Source: Ambrosia x helenae
Lineage: Eukaryota; Streptophyta; Magnoliopsida; Asterales; Asteraceae
Direction of reading: 5' to 3'
DNA length: 64,000 bases
Assembly: GCA_030844895.1 (NCBI GenBank)
Contig: CM061223.1
Span: 10,799,994-10,863,993, forward strand
Shown here: in pieces, positions 1 through 10,873 of the stretch
Numbering within the stretch: the stretch's first letter is position 1
How the letters are laid out: every line of letters begins with the position of its first letter
Notes under the pieces: model-generated
What the model saw: only the letters and a program-made list of their open reading frames with translations
What the model was told of the DNA's origin: nothing
Databases searched by the model: none
Program-made: the position numbers and the translations under genes

Positions 1-514
1 TCATTATATTTCATGAAAATACCCTTTATTTTATATCCTGGGTGTCCGGGATCCTTTTCGTTTATTTAATTGTTACCGGGTAATTGCCAACGTCCATTCC
101 GGATAGTTTATTCGCACATGATCCAATCATGTTTTACCATTAAACGTATGCATTCCTATGCACTATTTGGAAATTGCTATCTCCTAAGGCCTTGATAATT
201 AAATCACACATAATTGCATTTAATTACGTTAATCATATATTAATTAATTTGTACGGAATTACCTTATTTTTGCCGGTTGTTACAAATTATTACTCTTGTA
301 ATTAAATAAATAAAAAATAACCTTGCTATAAGGTGACACCATGTGTTGTAGTGTTGCGCGATTCTTTCTCCTAACTTCTCTTGATGAAGTACACATATCC
401 ATCTTTAGAAGAGTAAAATTCCAATGATAGCATGGCGATTAGGCTGAATTTCAACATCGTAGATAACAACATTGTTTAAAAGAAAAAACATGATTAATGA
501 ATAACCTGAATACT
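1..514. other. AT-rich intergenic sequence
   Basis: No coding region, RNA gene or terminal repeat is visible here. The sequence is AT-rich with short homopolymer runs. It may be the edge of a transposon that continues outside the window, but nothing in it proves that. Confidence 0.5.
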
Positions 515-735
515 TTGTGTTTTTTTTTCCTATATGAACAAAACCCCACAAAAAAAATAGTCGTTTTTTCTCCGTTTTTTATATAACACTATGGTACTCG
601 TTGGAAAGATAATAAAACGCTCGTTTTGTGTTTTTTTTTCTGTATGAACAAAACCCTACAAAAAATAGTCGTTTTTTTCTCCATTTTTTATATAGCACTA
701 TGGTACTCGTTGAAAAAGATAATAAAACGCTCGTT
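515..735. repeat. Two-copy tandem repeat, about 110 bp per unit
   Basis: Two adjacent units share a T-rich head, the phrase ATGAACAAAACCC, a TAGTCG segment followed by a T-run, CACTATGGTACTCGTTG and a tail AATAAAACGCTCGTT. They differ by a few substitutions and homopolymer length changes, so this is a modestly diverged local duplication. No gene is associated with it. Confidence 0.8.
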
Positions 736-1326
736 AATTTGGTGTAATTTTTTTATTTAAAAAATCTCGAATATAAAAAATATTAACGTTTAAAAATTAT
801 GGGAGAAAACATAATAGAGAAAAATTTAAATTTGTTTTTAAATTTTTTTTTCCTAAAATAACCCAATTAATTGAGAATTGAGAGATAGAGAGATAAATTT
901 AGGGTTTTATGTTTATCTTTTTTTTAATTAAAAAGAAAATAATTCAAAAACACTAAAATCTTTCAATTATGATGCCACGTGACAGTTTCATGGAGAGGTT
1001 GAAGGCACCATTGCACGTCACGTCAGCAAATTTTAATTCTTTTATATATATTAATAGATAACACTAAAAATTTCAAACCGAACGGGTTCCTGGGAACCCC
1101 CTCGGGCTTAAGTAGATCCGCCCCTGGTTGCACACTATGTACTATCCCTCGCACTTGAAAACATACCTCTCGTAGCTGTTTTTTAAATGTCGATTTACAG
1201 AATAAAATCAAAACACTATGAAATTAGAAACCAAACTTTAGAAATGTATCTAACGTTCATCCAACCTATTTATTGGTTTGAAGGTTTGACTTTTAGTGTC
1301 ATAACAAACTAGCATACCTCTCATAA
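736..1326. other. AT-rich spacer with a possible hAT end fragment
   Basis: No gene is seen. Around 1095-1130 the phrase AGTAGATCCGCCCCTGG reads on the minus strand as CCAGGGGCGGATCTACT, which resembles the end of a hAT-type MITE. I found no partner end and no TSD. Confidence 0.4.
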
Positions 1327-1588
1327 GACCATGTGTAGTGGGGCGTTAATGGATACTTAAATCCCTAATTAGCGTCCCTTAGCACTTGTAGTACATCCAT
1401 CTAGGCGCAAACGGATCAAAAATGGCCACCGGCGTTAAATTTTTAATGCCAAAACAAATTTTCCCCCCACCAATCACGAGAGAGAGAGAGAGGTGGTCGG
1501 TAGTGTGATGGTGTCTATGTTTTTCAGATCTGTGGGTGTGGCCGGTGGTGGTGATCGGCGTTAAATTTAAGGCCCACTACACATAGTC
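1327..1588. mobile_element. PIF/Harbinger-type MITE, 262 bp
   Basis: The left end GACCATGTGTAGTGGG and the reverse complement of the right end (GACTATGTGTAGTGGG) form terminal inverted repeats. They are bordered on both sides by TAA (1324-1326 and 1589-1591), the 3-bp TSD of the PIF/Harbinger superfamily. There is no coding capacity. The interior contains a short GA microsatellite. Confidence 0.85.
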
Positions 1589-1660
1589 TAACTAGATACT
1601 CTTGCGTGTGAGATCGTTTAGACCAACCCTGGTCCAAAGAACATTTTATCTATTTAACAT

Positions 1661-1669
1661 TTATTATTA

Positions 1670-1737
<68 letters not shown>

Positions 1738-1738
1738 T
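1661..1738. repeat. (ATT)n microsatellite
   Basis: An almost uninterrupted run of ATT trinucleotides of about 75 bp with a single early C interruption. Length polymorphism is likely. Confidence 0.97.
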
Positions 1739-2200
1739 CTGTCTATGATTAGAAAGAAAGTATTTAGCTTTACCTAGAGTCTAATCAGAAGTAGCCATAC
1801 AGACCTCAATCTACAAAATATCAAAGTCAACTCTATGGAGCCGTGAATGGTGGTTAAACACCAAAAATACTGTGGGTCTGTTGCACACAATAAAAATGCA
1901 CTTATGGTGGTGGCAGACCGCCTATTCTGGTGAGTGATGACTGTGTACAAACACTCCACCGTCACTTTTTTTTTTTTAACAGGCAACAAAAGCCCGGTCA
2001 CTTGGGTAAATCTAATAATAAAAGATCACCCATGTTTGAGAATGAAAACCCAGTCACCCAGGTAAACCCAATGACAAAAGGTCACCCACATTCGCGAACG
2101 TATACGACGCTATGACGCTCACCACCAAAGGCCCACTGTATTATACCTCTTGCTATATATCATTTGTATTTTTAATATAAATCAATTTGCCGGTATATCC
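1739..2200. other. Spacer without a supported gene
   Basis: The only structure seen is a loosely repeated phrase of the type CGGTCACTTGGGTAAA / CAGTCACCCAGGTAAA between about 1990 and 2090. A similar CCGACCACCCAGGTA phrase occurs near 62595, so both may be remnants of one dispersed repeat. No open frame here resembles a protein. Confidence 0.4.
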
Positions 2201-2218
2201 ATTAAAATAATAACCAAG

Positions 2219-3478
2219 TTACATTTGGATAATGGGTAAGCGAGCAACAAGCTGCGCCGCTATCCCCTTTTGAATCGCAAACCCTATTCTACTAAATACA
2301 AACCCTTGGTTCATCGGGCTTTGCGAGTCACTGTGGATCACCTTCTGCACCCGCTCCAAAAAGCGAACTGCCTCAGGGGCAAGGGATCCAAAAGTGTCGA
2401 AGGCAAACGGAATGAACACATGCTGATTCTCTAAACACGCTGCCTCGTGCTTAGCAACCTTCCTAGCTTCTGCCTTCAAAACCGCCTGTCCTGGAACGAA
2501 TCCACTATCTCTCAGCCCCACCAGTGGGGACACCCCAGTGAGGTCAACACACGCGTGCTTACCCCCCGCCCAGCCAAACACAAGGACGTCCGCAGGACGC
2601 AGGGTAGATCATCCCTCTCGTGGGTCAGTCAGAAAATTAACAGGGGCTTCTTTCTTGGCTGAGATCCCGGCACGCCTAAGCACATCCCATAAAACATCTC
2701 TAACCCAGTCATGACGATACTTAAACCCTGGCAATTCCTTACAGTGAAGGGCATGCTCGCCAAATCTATCCAAACATGCTTTTTTACATATGGGGCATAA
2801 GCCATCTGGCGGAAAAAGGGGAATCATGAGACGGTATTTAAGGATGGCTCTGTATTCAACTGCTGACATCCGTTGCCCAAGACCTTCAATGGGTGCAACG
2901 GTCAAAAAATCCTGGGCATGAGCCCCTTTCAGACAAGCCAAAACTGTCTTTTGACGCGGGGTCATATCGAAACGCTCCTCCATATCCTGTGCGTGTTTAC
3001 CATAAAGAGCACTCGCCAAAGTTTGTTGAGGTTTCTTGGGGGCGGTCTCCTTATCGGTAAAACCGCCTAGATCAAGGTCCGGAAGAGTTGTTCCAATATT
3101 ACCAAGCGCAAGGGAGTAGTCAGGATCCACCCCCACAACACCAGCGCTTCGCAAGATGTGGTCCTGTAATTTCCACGACTGGGCCCTCGACGCCACAAAA
3201 GCATATGCGGAGACGTCCTCTGCCGAGATAAGCCCTAAGCCCCCGCAACGCATAGGGAAAGACGCCAACCTCCACTGAAGGTCCCCAAAATGCGGCCCCC
3301 CGCTGACAACAATGTCTTCTACTGCCCCTCGCAGGCCTGCATCAAAGATAGACACAGCCTCTTTGACATGTTCGGGTTGACAAGTCCGGAGCCCAAACAC
3401 TAATTTAGCAACCCCCATGCACGAGCGCAACAGGAGAAGCTCACTTTGGGGGTCCCTCAAGTCCGGCAGTCGTTTCAT
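2219..3478 (-). pseudogene. Thumb, CCHC knuckle and restriction-like endonuclease of the R2-like element
   Basis: The 289-codon stretch 3478-2609 holds the region after the polymerase and ends with CPICKKACLDRFGEHALHC, a CCHC knuckle, followed by RHDWVRDVL, matching the RHN step of R2-type nucleases. A stop at about 2610 interrupts it. The next stretch carries RPADVLVFGWAGGKHACVDL, which fits a PD...D nuclease core, and the conserved C terminus FAIQKGIAAQLVARL. The element ends a few bases after its stop codon at 2219 with no poly(A). The nuclease call is from motif spacing and needs a structural comparison. Confidence 0.75.
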
Positions 3479-3510
3479 AAGATCAACCGCTCGAAGAGCT
3501 CTTCTAGATG

Positions 3511-4611
3511 CTAAAGACTGAATAAACCCTGCATCCCGACTAACCGCCCCCCGAGGAGTTTAACCCCCTCTGCGGGCCTGCTAACCTCGCTTGGGAATAA
3601 ACCCGACACTTTCTTCGAACCATTGCATGACGGCCAAAAAATCTCCGTTTTCTGAATATTAAGCCTAAGCCCTAGAGGCGCCCCATCGGAACGAATAATG
3701 TCCAACGCCCTAGCAACTTCCTCTGCCTTACCAATGATAGTGCCATCGTCCAAGTACCAAGCATGGAAGGGCAAGGAACAGGCGCCCTGCACACGAAGGA
3801 TCAACGGATGGAGAACCAGCGCAAAAAGAAGGGGGCCGAGGGGGTCCCCTTGCTGCACCCCCGTGGTAGCCCCAATATGAGTATCCCCCCACATATAACC
3901 TTGCGGGTTGAGCATACAAAAACTGGACCCACGGGAAGATAGATGGGCATCTGCAACTAACTTCCCTGAGAAGTGCCGTACGGTCCACCTCGTTGAAGGC
4001 GTTAGAAAAATCAACAGTGAGCATAGCCAGGGACCCGTCAGAATGGAACGCGCTCAGAAACCTGTTAGCGCTGTGCAACACCGCTTCTGCCCCATTAGGG
4101 ACCCCAACCCCAAACTGAAAATCCCCCAAATAGGCTGCCATCTCTTTACCCACTTTACGCATAGCGACTTTCGACACCAATCTTCTCCAAATGGCCCCCA
4201 CCGCAATAGGCCTAATGCCGTTGTCAGGCTTTAACAGGGGGTCAACGGTGCCGAAGCAATGAACTCCGCCAGAACATTAGGACAAAGCCCGCCAAGCCAC
4301 AAGTTGACAACATCGGTGATGGCTTTAAGGAGCCCGGAGGCAGTTGGAGACCCCTGGCCACAAAAGGCGTCTAAAATATGCTGAGCCCGCAGACCATCCC
4401 TCCCACAAGATGTCCCTTTTGGGAACGTTTTAATACATTCCAACACGCAATCAACGTCCACCTGCAAGGCTGGCTCCAAAGGCAAGGCGGAGGGCATGCT
4501 CGGGGGGTCCACAACAGGGTGTTTATCTATCAAGGCTCTCAAGGTGTCCCCCCCCAGCAGGCGCAACCCCAGATGAGCACAGAACCTTAACGGCCGCTGT
4601 ATAATGACCAT
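3511..4611 (-). pseudogene. Reverse transcriptase domain of the R2-like element
   Basis: Recognisable polymerase blocks run in order: FPKGTSCGRDGLRAQH, then NGIRPIAVGAIWRRLVSK, motif A LTVDFSNAFNEVDR with its aspartate, motif B GVQQGDPLGPLLFALVLHP, motif C AWYLDDGTIIG with the two catalytic aspartates, then GLRLNIQKTEIFWP and GVKLLGG. All catalytic residues are present. The frame changes near 4240 (between SAPLTP and the KPDNGIRP block) and again near 3990, so the copy is inactive. The order and spacing are those of non-LTR retrotransposons and differ from the gypsy polymerase further right. Confidence 0.85.
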
Positions 4612-5437
4612 CCGCTACCTTTCGTAAGCACTGCTTAATATTGCCCCCACCATCTTCTTTAGCTTGGTCCCCTACCCTCCCAGAATTCCATGCCACGGGG
4701 AGTTCAAGGAGGAGCAGGACTAACTCCTCTAAACCTGCCCCATCTTTCCAAACCGCCAATGCCCGCATAATAGAGTTACATTGATGCGATTTCATGTTAC
4801 CCAACCTTCGTTCTTGCCTAGAAGCCGGTTTGACCACCCTTAATGTGCATCGAGGCAACAACAAAAGTTTAACCCAAGCCTCAATGGACCCTGGGGCATC
4901 CGCCACTTTATGGAGACCCCTTGACAAAGCCTGGGCAAAAGCCATGCGACATGCAGGCGGGATACTCTTGACCGTAGCAACAGGCAGGGCGAGGATGCGC
5001 TCAAGGAGAGCGACATCTACCACCATCTTCCCAGACGTATCACTCACATGCGTCACTTGCGGATCACGAGGTTGAGGAATCCCCGCAATAAAGTCAATCT
5101 CACCTCCTGCACGCGCGGTGCATTTAACGACTTCTTTCCCGTGCCGACAACGCCCATTCAAGGCATGCAGGGTCATGCACTCCCCGCATAGCCAATTCTT
5201 AAGCACACGCAAGGTGTCGACAACGTCATTGTAAAGGACCAAGTTTGAAGCAAGATGCTCCTTTAACTCATCTCTCTTTTCCTTTCCATTAAAATGATCC
5301 CGTTGGAAATGCATAAGTAACCTAGAGTATCCCTTGTATCCCGGCGTACCATCCTTGCAAGAATGATAATTTTTAAAGGGGCAACGCCATATCCCTATGG
5401 CAGAGCTGGGCCCAGGTCCCCCACCACTGTCTCTCAT
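4523..5437 (-). pseudogene. N-terminal zinc-finger part of the R2-like element
   Basis: An open stretch of 304 codons starts with a short Gly/Ser-rich leader followed by the finger WRCPF...C...H.QRDHF, a C2H2-like arrangement that R2-type elements use to contact target DNA. A second Cys/His group (LCGEC...C.H) lies about 80 residues further on. The remainder is a helical linker containing KSIPPACRMAFAQAL and the signature IKQCLRKVADGHYTAAV, which precedes the polymerase. The frame is lost shortly after this signature at about 4570, where the continuing protein shifts to another frame. The finger function is inferred from spacing only. Confidence 0.7.
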
Positions 5438-5450
5438 AGATCCCTTAAAG

Positions 5451-5451
<1 letters not shown>

Positions 5452-5511
<60 letters not shown>
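5452..5511. repeat. (AAT)n microsatellite
   Basis: About 60 bp of uninterrupted AAT repeats directly adjoining the 5' end of the R2-like element. Confidence 0.97.
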
Positions 5512-6000
5512 TTTTATTATATACCCTACATTAAAATAAACTCTTAAAAGAATAACATACTATTATTATTATGATTATAAAGATAGGAAACCAGTACAAC
5601 TTTAGAGCTGGCCAAACTCCAAACCAAATAACAACTAAAAAGTAGAGGTTGCAGGTTAGGCGAGTAGGATTGGAAAGGGCGAGTAGGTGTGGGGTGAGTA
5701 GGTTTGTCTAGAGGGGCGAGTAGGTTGGGAGGAGGCGAGTAGGGCTGACATGAGGGGCGAGTAGGATGGAAAAAAAACAGACCGTTGGAGGGGAGGAGAG
5801 GAGATGGTGACGGGAAGGGGGGAGGAGGTGGCCGGAAGGGGGGTGGAAGGAAGTGGAGGAGAAGAAGGAGGTGATGATGGCGATAAGGGTGGTGGGGGAG
5901 GGGGTGGTGTCTCCTGAGAGGGTGAAAGGGGTGAGGTGATGACAAGGGAGAGTGCCTGAAATCAATCGCCGGAGAAGGTTATGACGCCGGAGAATGGAGG
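5512..6000. other. Purine-rich spacer with GGCGAGTAGG repeats
   Basis: Between about 5656 and 5770 the phrase GCGAGTAGG recurs about six times at irregular spacing, followed by a G/A-rich tract to about 5960. The strong strand asymmetry keeps long Ser/Pro-rich frames open on the minus strand, but these have no protein-like features. No gene is supported. Confidence 0.55.
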
Positions 6001-6110
6001 AGGTGACCGGAAGGAGCTACGGTGAAGGTGACCGGAAGGAGCTACGGTGAAGGTGACCGGAAGGAGCAACGGTGAAGGTGACCGGAAACGGTGAAGGTGA
6101 CCGGAAATAT
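6001..6110. repeat. 25-bp minisatellite
   Basis: Three near-identical 25-bp units (AGGTGACCGGAAGGAGCTAC plus GGTGA) are followed by a shortened 19-bp unit and a partial one. The first three differ at one position. Confidence 0.93.
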
Positions 6111-6460
6111 TGAATACGGAAAGATAATATAATAATTGAAAGGGGATGTCGTGGATCTAGATCCAACGCTGATGGGCATTGCATTGATAAAACAAAAAAC
6201 CCAATTGGAAAATAGTTCAAATTTAATTGGTGAAATTTCATATGGTTTTATATTGGATGTCAGTAATACGTGTTTAAATTTGATTGGTTACGTTTCAATT
6301 GTCTTAAACATGTGTCGGCGTCTCAATACGCCGCCTCTCACATAGTTAAGCGTGCTAATAAAAGAAAGACACTTTTTGGGCTAAATGTCTTCGAGTCCGG
6401 CCCAATACTATTGGCCCAGTAATGTTTTTGAACCCACATTGTTGATTTGTTGTAAATTAA
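6111..6460. other. Spacer without a supported gene
   Basis: No conserved protein frame, terminal repeat or RNA gene was seen here. Confidence 0.45.
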
Positions 6461-6705
6461 GGGGTTGTTTGGTTGATTAAGTGCCGAATTATTAAGTTGA
6501 ACATCTTAATGGTTAATTTTCTTGTCTCACATTGGTAGGAGAGTCTCATTAACATTTAGCCTAGCTCAGTATTTAATAGTTCAGTGCTTAATGGTTTAAC
6601 AGCATCTTAAATCTTAATGGTTCAGCCTTAACCATTCCATTCAAAAGCTGAAACAAACGCGCTGAATGCTTAATCATTCAGTGCTAAATGGTTTAACTGC
6701 TCCCC
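6461..6705. mobile_element. Tourist/Harbinger-like MITE, right end damaged
   Basis: The left end GGGGTTGTTTGGTTGATTAA follows TAA (6458-6460). The body shares phrases such as TTCTTGTCTCACATTGGTAG and AACCATTCCATTCA with the complete MITE at 55681-55994 in opposite orientation, so both belong to one family. The right terminal repeat is degraded to CTCCCCC and no TAA follows, so this copy is truncated. Confidence 0.75.
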
Positions 6706-6975
6706 CGTATTCACCTTGATGTATTAAGAGTTTCTTTGTGTAGTTTGGCGGCAATTTGCCGAGCTTGTGATGCTTCGTTTGTGGTGCTTTTAGCATATTT
6801 TGGTTTTTGTGGTGTATCTAGCTTTTTGCTACTTTCTTGATTTATGAAAGTTACTTTGCCATTTAATAAAAACGAAATCAAACAAAAGAGAAAATTGGGT
6901 ATTTGTGGAAAGACAGAAACCTACACAAGTAATGTTTATCAATATACTTGTCAAATGAAATGTACAATACTATTA

Positions 6976-7325
6976 CTAGCAGGAGTCCGCGCGTTGCGGC
7001 AGTGCTGTACAATGTTTGGATGTTGCGTTTGGGCAAATTTATGATTTTCGACCCGATTCGACCTGAAAATTCAAATTTAATTATATATAACTTGAATTTC
7101 TTTTATAAAAAGTACATATATATATATAATTATGTTTATTTAGCTCGATTCGAATTCAAACATAAATCAAATTGTAATTTAAATAACCTGAATAACCCGA
7201 TTACAGTCGCGCTAAACATCCATATTCCACCTCTTACTTTACCTGTTATATTATAAATATTCAAACCAACTTATAACTCGATCAAATTTATCCTCTATTA
7301 TTGTTTAAAAAAGAATATTACGCTG
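6976..7325 (-). mobile_element. Helitron 3' terminus (minus orientation) and AT-rich flank
   Basis: On the minus strand a GC-rich hairpin GCCGCAACGCGCGG is followed by a short spacer and CTAG, then T: the classical 3' end of plant Helitrons (hairpin plus CTRR inserted at A/T). CTAG is at 6976-6979. Two further termini of this kind occur near 32803 and 52086. The 5' end of the element was not located, so the extent given is only the stretch up to the gypsy element. Confidence 0.55.
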
Positions 7326-8041
7326 TGAAGGGGTAGGGTACCGCTTCTTGGCGCACCCTACTCTCTCCGCCGGAAATATTACTTCCAAAGGCACACCAGC
7401 GCCAAAGGCGCGGAGACACCAGTTGGCAGCACCCCAGAACATCCCCCCTTGGAATCCAACTTGCTTCCTCCCGTCAGGTGTCAGCTGCCAAGTGGTCCTG
7501 CCGACCATCCACAACGCGCCACGTGTGTGGAGGACAAAGCACCTCCCGGCCAACCAACCACGAGGCAACACGTGGTCCAATCGAAAGAAGCCCTCCTCAA
7601 CTTGGATCACTTTATCTAACTAAGGATTAGAATCCAACTAGGTGGGCCTGCCAACCGGCCGGCCCGGTTCTCTAAGCCCGGCCCATTAATGATGGATGGG
7701 CTCGACGATCCTTAGCCCATACGTCTCCTATAAAAGGAGGACTTGACCTCCTTTCTCTCCACGTTGAAAACCAGCCAATAAGAACTAACACACTTGTATT
7801 TCTACTTGTATTGTTATTCATATTATTCATTAATATAGACCACCTTTCACAGTGGACGTAGATCTTACAAGATCGAACCACTTATATCTTTGTCTATTGT
7901 GTATGATTGCTTGCCATTCGTGTATATAACCATAGACCAACCATCGTTGTGAGCCAAGGATTATACCCTGCTGCGAACACGAGTCGTTACCTCAAATACC
8001 ACCCTATCCTACATCTACCCCTTATACTCGTTGTTTCTTCA
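7326..8041 (+). repeat. 5' LTR of the gypsy element
   Basis: Starts TGAAGGGGTAGGG and ends TTGTTTCTTCA. A TATAAAAG box lies at 7729-7736 and defines the likely U3/R boundary. ACGT-core motifs (CCACGTGTG, ACACGTGG) sit about 160-210 bp upstream of the box, which would suit bZIP or bHLH regulators. It differs from the 3' LTR at two G/A positions seen by eye (GGAGACACC versus GGAGGCACC, and AGCCCGGCCC versus AGCCCGACCC). Confidence 0.97.
7729..7736 (+). promoter_or_regulatory. TATA box of the 5' LTR promoter
   Basis: TATAAAAG in the LTR, followed within about 40 bp by pyrimidine-rich CTCCTTTCTCTCC where transcription probably starts. The same box occurs in the 3' LTR at 19420-19427. Confidence 0.8.
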
Positions 8042-8060
8042 TTGGCGCCATCCGTACCGG
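8042..8060 (+). other. Primer binding site region
   Basis: The sequence right after the 5' LTR is TTGGCGCCATCCGTACCGG. TGGCGCC matches the start of primer sites used by Tat and Athila-type elements, but the following bases diverge from the tRNA-Asp type site I know, so the exact tRNA is unclear. Confidence 0.6.
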
Positions 8061-8106
8061 CTGAAAGACTCACAAAACTTTCAAAACCACATCCTTTACT
8101 CACAAA

Positions 8107-8463
8107 ATGACTGATCTAACCCCTGTCGGATCCAAGGGAGCAACCCCCTCTACGGTCGTTCAGACCGCCAGAGCGGCAACGCTCCAAACTCCGGACAAGG
8201 ACACGCAGCCAGCAACCATAAGGGAGGAAACACCGCCCCGCGCGGTTTCGGCCTCAGAATCCTCCGAATCGGACGTACCCAACACACCCATGGACCCCGA
8301 CGAGTGGCTCTTTAGAAAACAACTCAAAAACACCAAGATCTACCAGAATATGCTGGCAAAAATCCAAAACAGTAAATCTAAAGGTAAGGCTTCCCCCTCC
8401 GCCAAACACAGCCGGAAGGGGAAGGAAAAACAAACCACACGCGTCCAAGGTCTCAGGGTGTAG
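8107..8463 (+). pseudogene. gag: gag, 5' part (frame-shifted from the rest)
   Basis: The first ATG after the primer site opens 118 codons of Ser/Thr/Lys-rich sequence (MTDLTPVG...) with a helical stretch containing MDPDEWLFRKQLKN, typical of the variable N terminus of Tat-type gag. It ends at 8463 because the frame is wrong. The downstream protein continues in another frame (SQGVGRSKNARDQD from about 8445), so a small indel, probably in the A-rich stretch near 8420-8440, broke the gene. Confidence 0.8.
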
Positions 8464-10873
8464 GTCGCAGTAAGAACGCACGCGACCAGGACCTAGTAGA
8501 CTCCGCGTCGGAATCCGACGGCTACCAACCCACCAGCGATTCAGACGCAACAGCCTCAAGGGCCAAAAGGCGGAAGCTAGCAAAAACCCACTCGGCGACA
8601 TCACACCACAAGGAAGACGACGACCTAAACAGACCGTACAGGCTTAAGTCGTTCGCCTTAAGTTCAAAATTCTGTCAACGAATAGCCACCGCACCTATAG
8701 AATAACAAGCAAAACTCCCTAGCAGCATCGGCAGATACGATGGCCTGCGAGACCCCACAGATCATCTGCATGATTTCGAGTGCGCCGGAACCACAGTCCT
8801 CTGGCCTGTACAGGTTTGGTGTCACCTGTTTGCACAAACCCTTACCGGCGCAGCCAGAGTTTGGTTCGACAACCTCCCCATCGGGGGCATCTTAGACTTT
8901 GATGACCTCATCCAAAAATTCAAAGATCACTTCTCCCATCTCAGACGGCATAAACGAGATAAGGCCCACATCCTCCTTTGCCAGCGCACAGACAACGAAT
9001 CAATAGACGACTACATCGTGCGCTACAACAAAGAGGCGCTGCAAATCGGTTGCGGAGAAGAACTAACCCGCGCAGGCTTCATCCACGGAGTACGCAGCGA
9101 GGATCTGATGAAAACCCTATCCGGGAAAACAGGAGTCCCTGATTCCTGGGAAGAAGTCATCAAGGCTTCAAAAATATACGCATCCTCGGAGCGCTCCATC
9201 AAACAACAGCGCGGATATAACCAAACCAACAACTCTAACAGAAACAAGGGCAAGCAATCCCTGTGGTCGCGCATTTCAGGACCAACAGACGAAGGCAAAT
9301 ACTCGCCCTCCATAGATGCCCGCCAGACGATCACAAACAAACAATCAAGGGACCACAAAGCCCAATCCAAGAAAACTACCGACTGGACGCCGTTAACCAA
9401 AACTCCCTCACAGGTACTCAAGACAGAGCATGTCACTTTCAAGGAGCCTAAAGTGTTGGGCAAACGAAAGAACGTGGACCACACCAAATACTGCGAGTAC
9501 CATAACGATTACGGCCACCTGACGGACAACTGCTACAGCCTAAAGTTAGAAATCGAGGCGGCACTAAAGACAGGCCAACTCGGTCACCTTGTCAAAAACG
9601 TTAACAGAGGCGGGCGCAACAACCAAGACGACAAGTATGAAGAGCCCGGAAAGAAACCAATCCGGAACCTACAAACAAGTTACATCAGGCACACTCCGCA
9701 TCATCATTGCAACATGATCTCCGACGCGGGAAAACGCCAAAATAAAGGAAAGCGCTCCATAGAAGCAAACGACTCCTGGAAAGAGGTGGATGTCCTCCTC
9801 CCCCGGGTACGAGGCGGACCCTCTGCAACTGCACCATTGATTGTCACCGGTGTCGTTGGACACTATAGAACTCAATCCATGTTTCTAGACGGCGGAAGCA
9901 GCACTGACATCATCTACGATCAGTGCTTCCAACAACTGGACGCCGATGACAAAGCCCGCCTCATCCCAGTCAACGCACCAATCTCGGGCTTTATTGACGA
10001 AGTCATCATGCCGCGCGGCATAATCAGCTTCCCAGTCACCCTGACGGATGGCACTCATGAGCGCACAGAAATATGCGACTTCATGGTCCTACCAGCAACA
10101 TCCCGCCACGACGTCCTACTGGGGCGGGAAGGCCTGGCAAAGTTCAATGCCAACGCCTCCACCCCACACCAAATGGTCGGCTTCCCGACCCGAACCGGCG
10201 TTGCAATAATCCGCGGCAACAAGAAATGCCACGCGATCGATGTCGCAAAACCCCAAGAAACACAAACCCGATCGGAATCGGAAAACTGGGTTCTAAACCC
10301 TAAATTTCCGGACCAAACGGTCATCATCGGCCATGAAATCTCCAACACCACACGAGCGCACCTTAAGCAACTATTAGTCAAGAACATAGACATATTCGCC
10401 TGGCAACCATCTGACATGATCGGCGTTCCACGACAAATCGCGGAACACAAACTCAACACATACAGATCAGTGGAGCCAGTCGCCCAAAAGATGCGCAAAA
10501 TGGGACCGGAGAAAACAAGGGCGATGAACGAACAGGTCAACGAACTACTAGACGCAGGCATTATCCGCCCAATACGCTACCAAACCTGGGTAGCCAACCC
10601 GGTCATGGTAGGAAAGGCGACAGGCGGATGGCGCATGTGCGTCGACTACAAAGACCTAAACAAAGCCTGCCCAAAGGACTGCTACCCTCTCCCAGAAATC
10701 GACCTAAAGGTAGACTCCCTAGCACCATTCCGCTTCAAATGCTTCCTCGACGCCTACAAAGGCTACCACCAGATCCAAATGGCGAAGGAAGATGAAGACA
10801 AAACAGCCTTTCGCACCGACACAAGCATTTTCTGTTACACCAAAATGCCCTTCGGTCTAAAGAACGCGGGAGC
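8463..10873 (+). pseudogene. gag-pol: gag (core and zinc finger), protease and first half of reverse transcriptase
   Basis: Continuous frame except for a TAA at 8703-8705 just before the gag core (SIGRYDGLRDPTDHLHDFE...ARVWFDNLP...FKDHF). A CX2HX4HX4C knuckle (KYCEYHNDYGHLTDNCY) lies near 9488. Protease follows with LDGGSSTDI near 9886, where the usual DSG is DGG. The polymerase begins near 10530 (NELLDAGIIRP), then WRMCVDYKDLNKACPKD and FLDAYKGYHQIQM with the first catalytic aspartate, and breaks off at FGLKNAG where the hAT MITE is inserted. Gag packages RNA, protease cleaves the polyprotein, and the polymerase copies RNA to DNA in the particle. The stop and the MITE make this copy non-autonomous. 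Confidence 0.92.

Larger units (their letters stand above)
2219..5437 (-). pseudogene. R2-like non-LTR retrotransposon, nearly full length but frameshifted
   Basis: On the minus strand one decayed protein can be followed in the order of an R2-type element: N-terminal Cys/His finger (about 5395-5290), a linker, reverse transcriptase (about 4600-3510), thumb region, a CCHC knuckle and a restriction-like endonuclease at the C terminus (2770-2220). At least four frame changes or stops break it, so it cannot encode an active enzyme. Plants usually carry L1 and RTE elements with an apurinic endonuclease, so a C-terminal restriction-like nuclease is unusual. I recognise similar unannotated reverse transcriptase proteins from other Asteraceae. 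An (AAT)n run abuts the 5' end. Five copies of the 3' end in this window share the terminal motif and stop. Confidence 0.8.

Noticed and set aside
2219..5437. A host gene encoding a reverse-transcriptase-domain protein
   Set aside because: Several frameshifts and stops, plus 5'-truncated copies elsewhere in the window, fit a decayed mobile element.
5544..5965. Minus-strand Ser/Pro/His-rich open frames
   Set aside because: They come from a purine-rich, low-complexity tract with repeated GGCGAGTAGG; no start context, splice sites or homology.
7305..7881. Frames inside the gypsy LTRs (repeated at 18885-19572)
   Set aside because: Both copies lie in LTRs, contain the TATA box and primer flank, and have no protein similarity.
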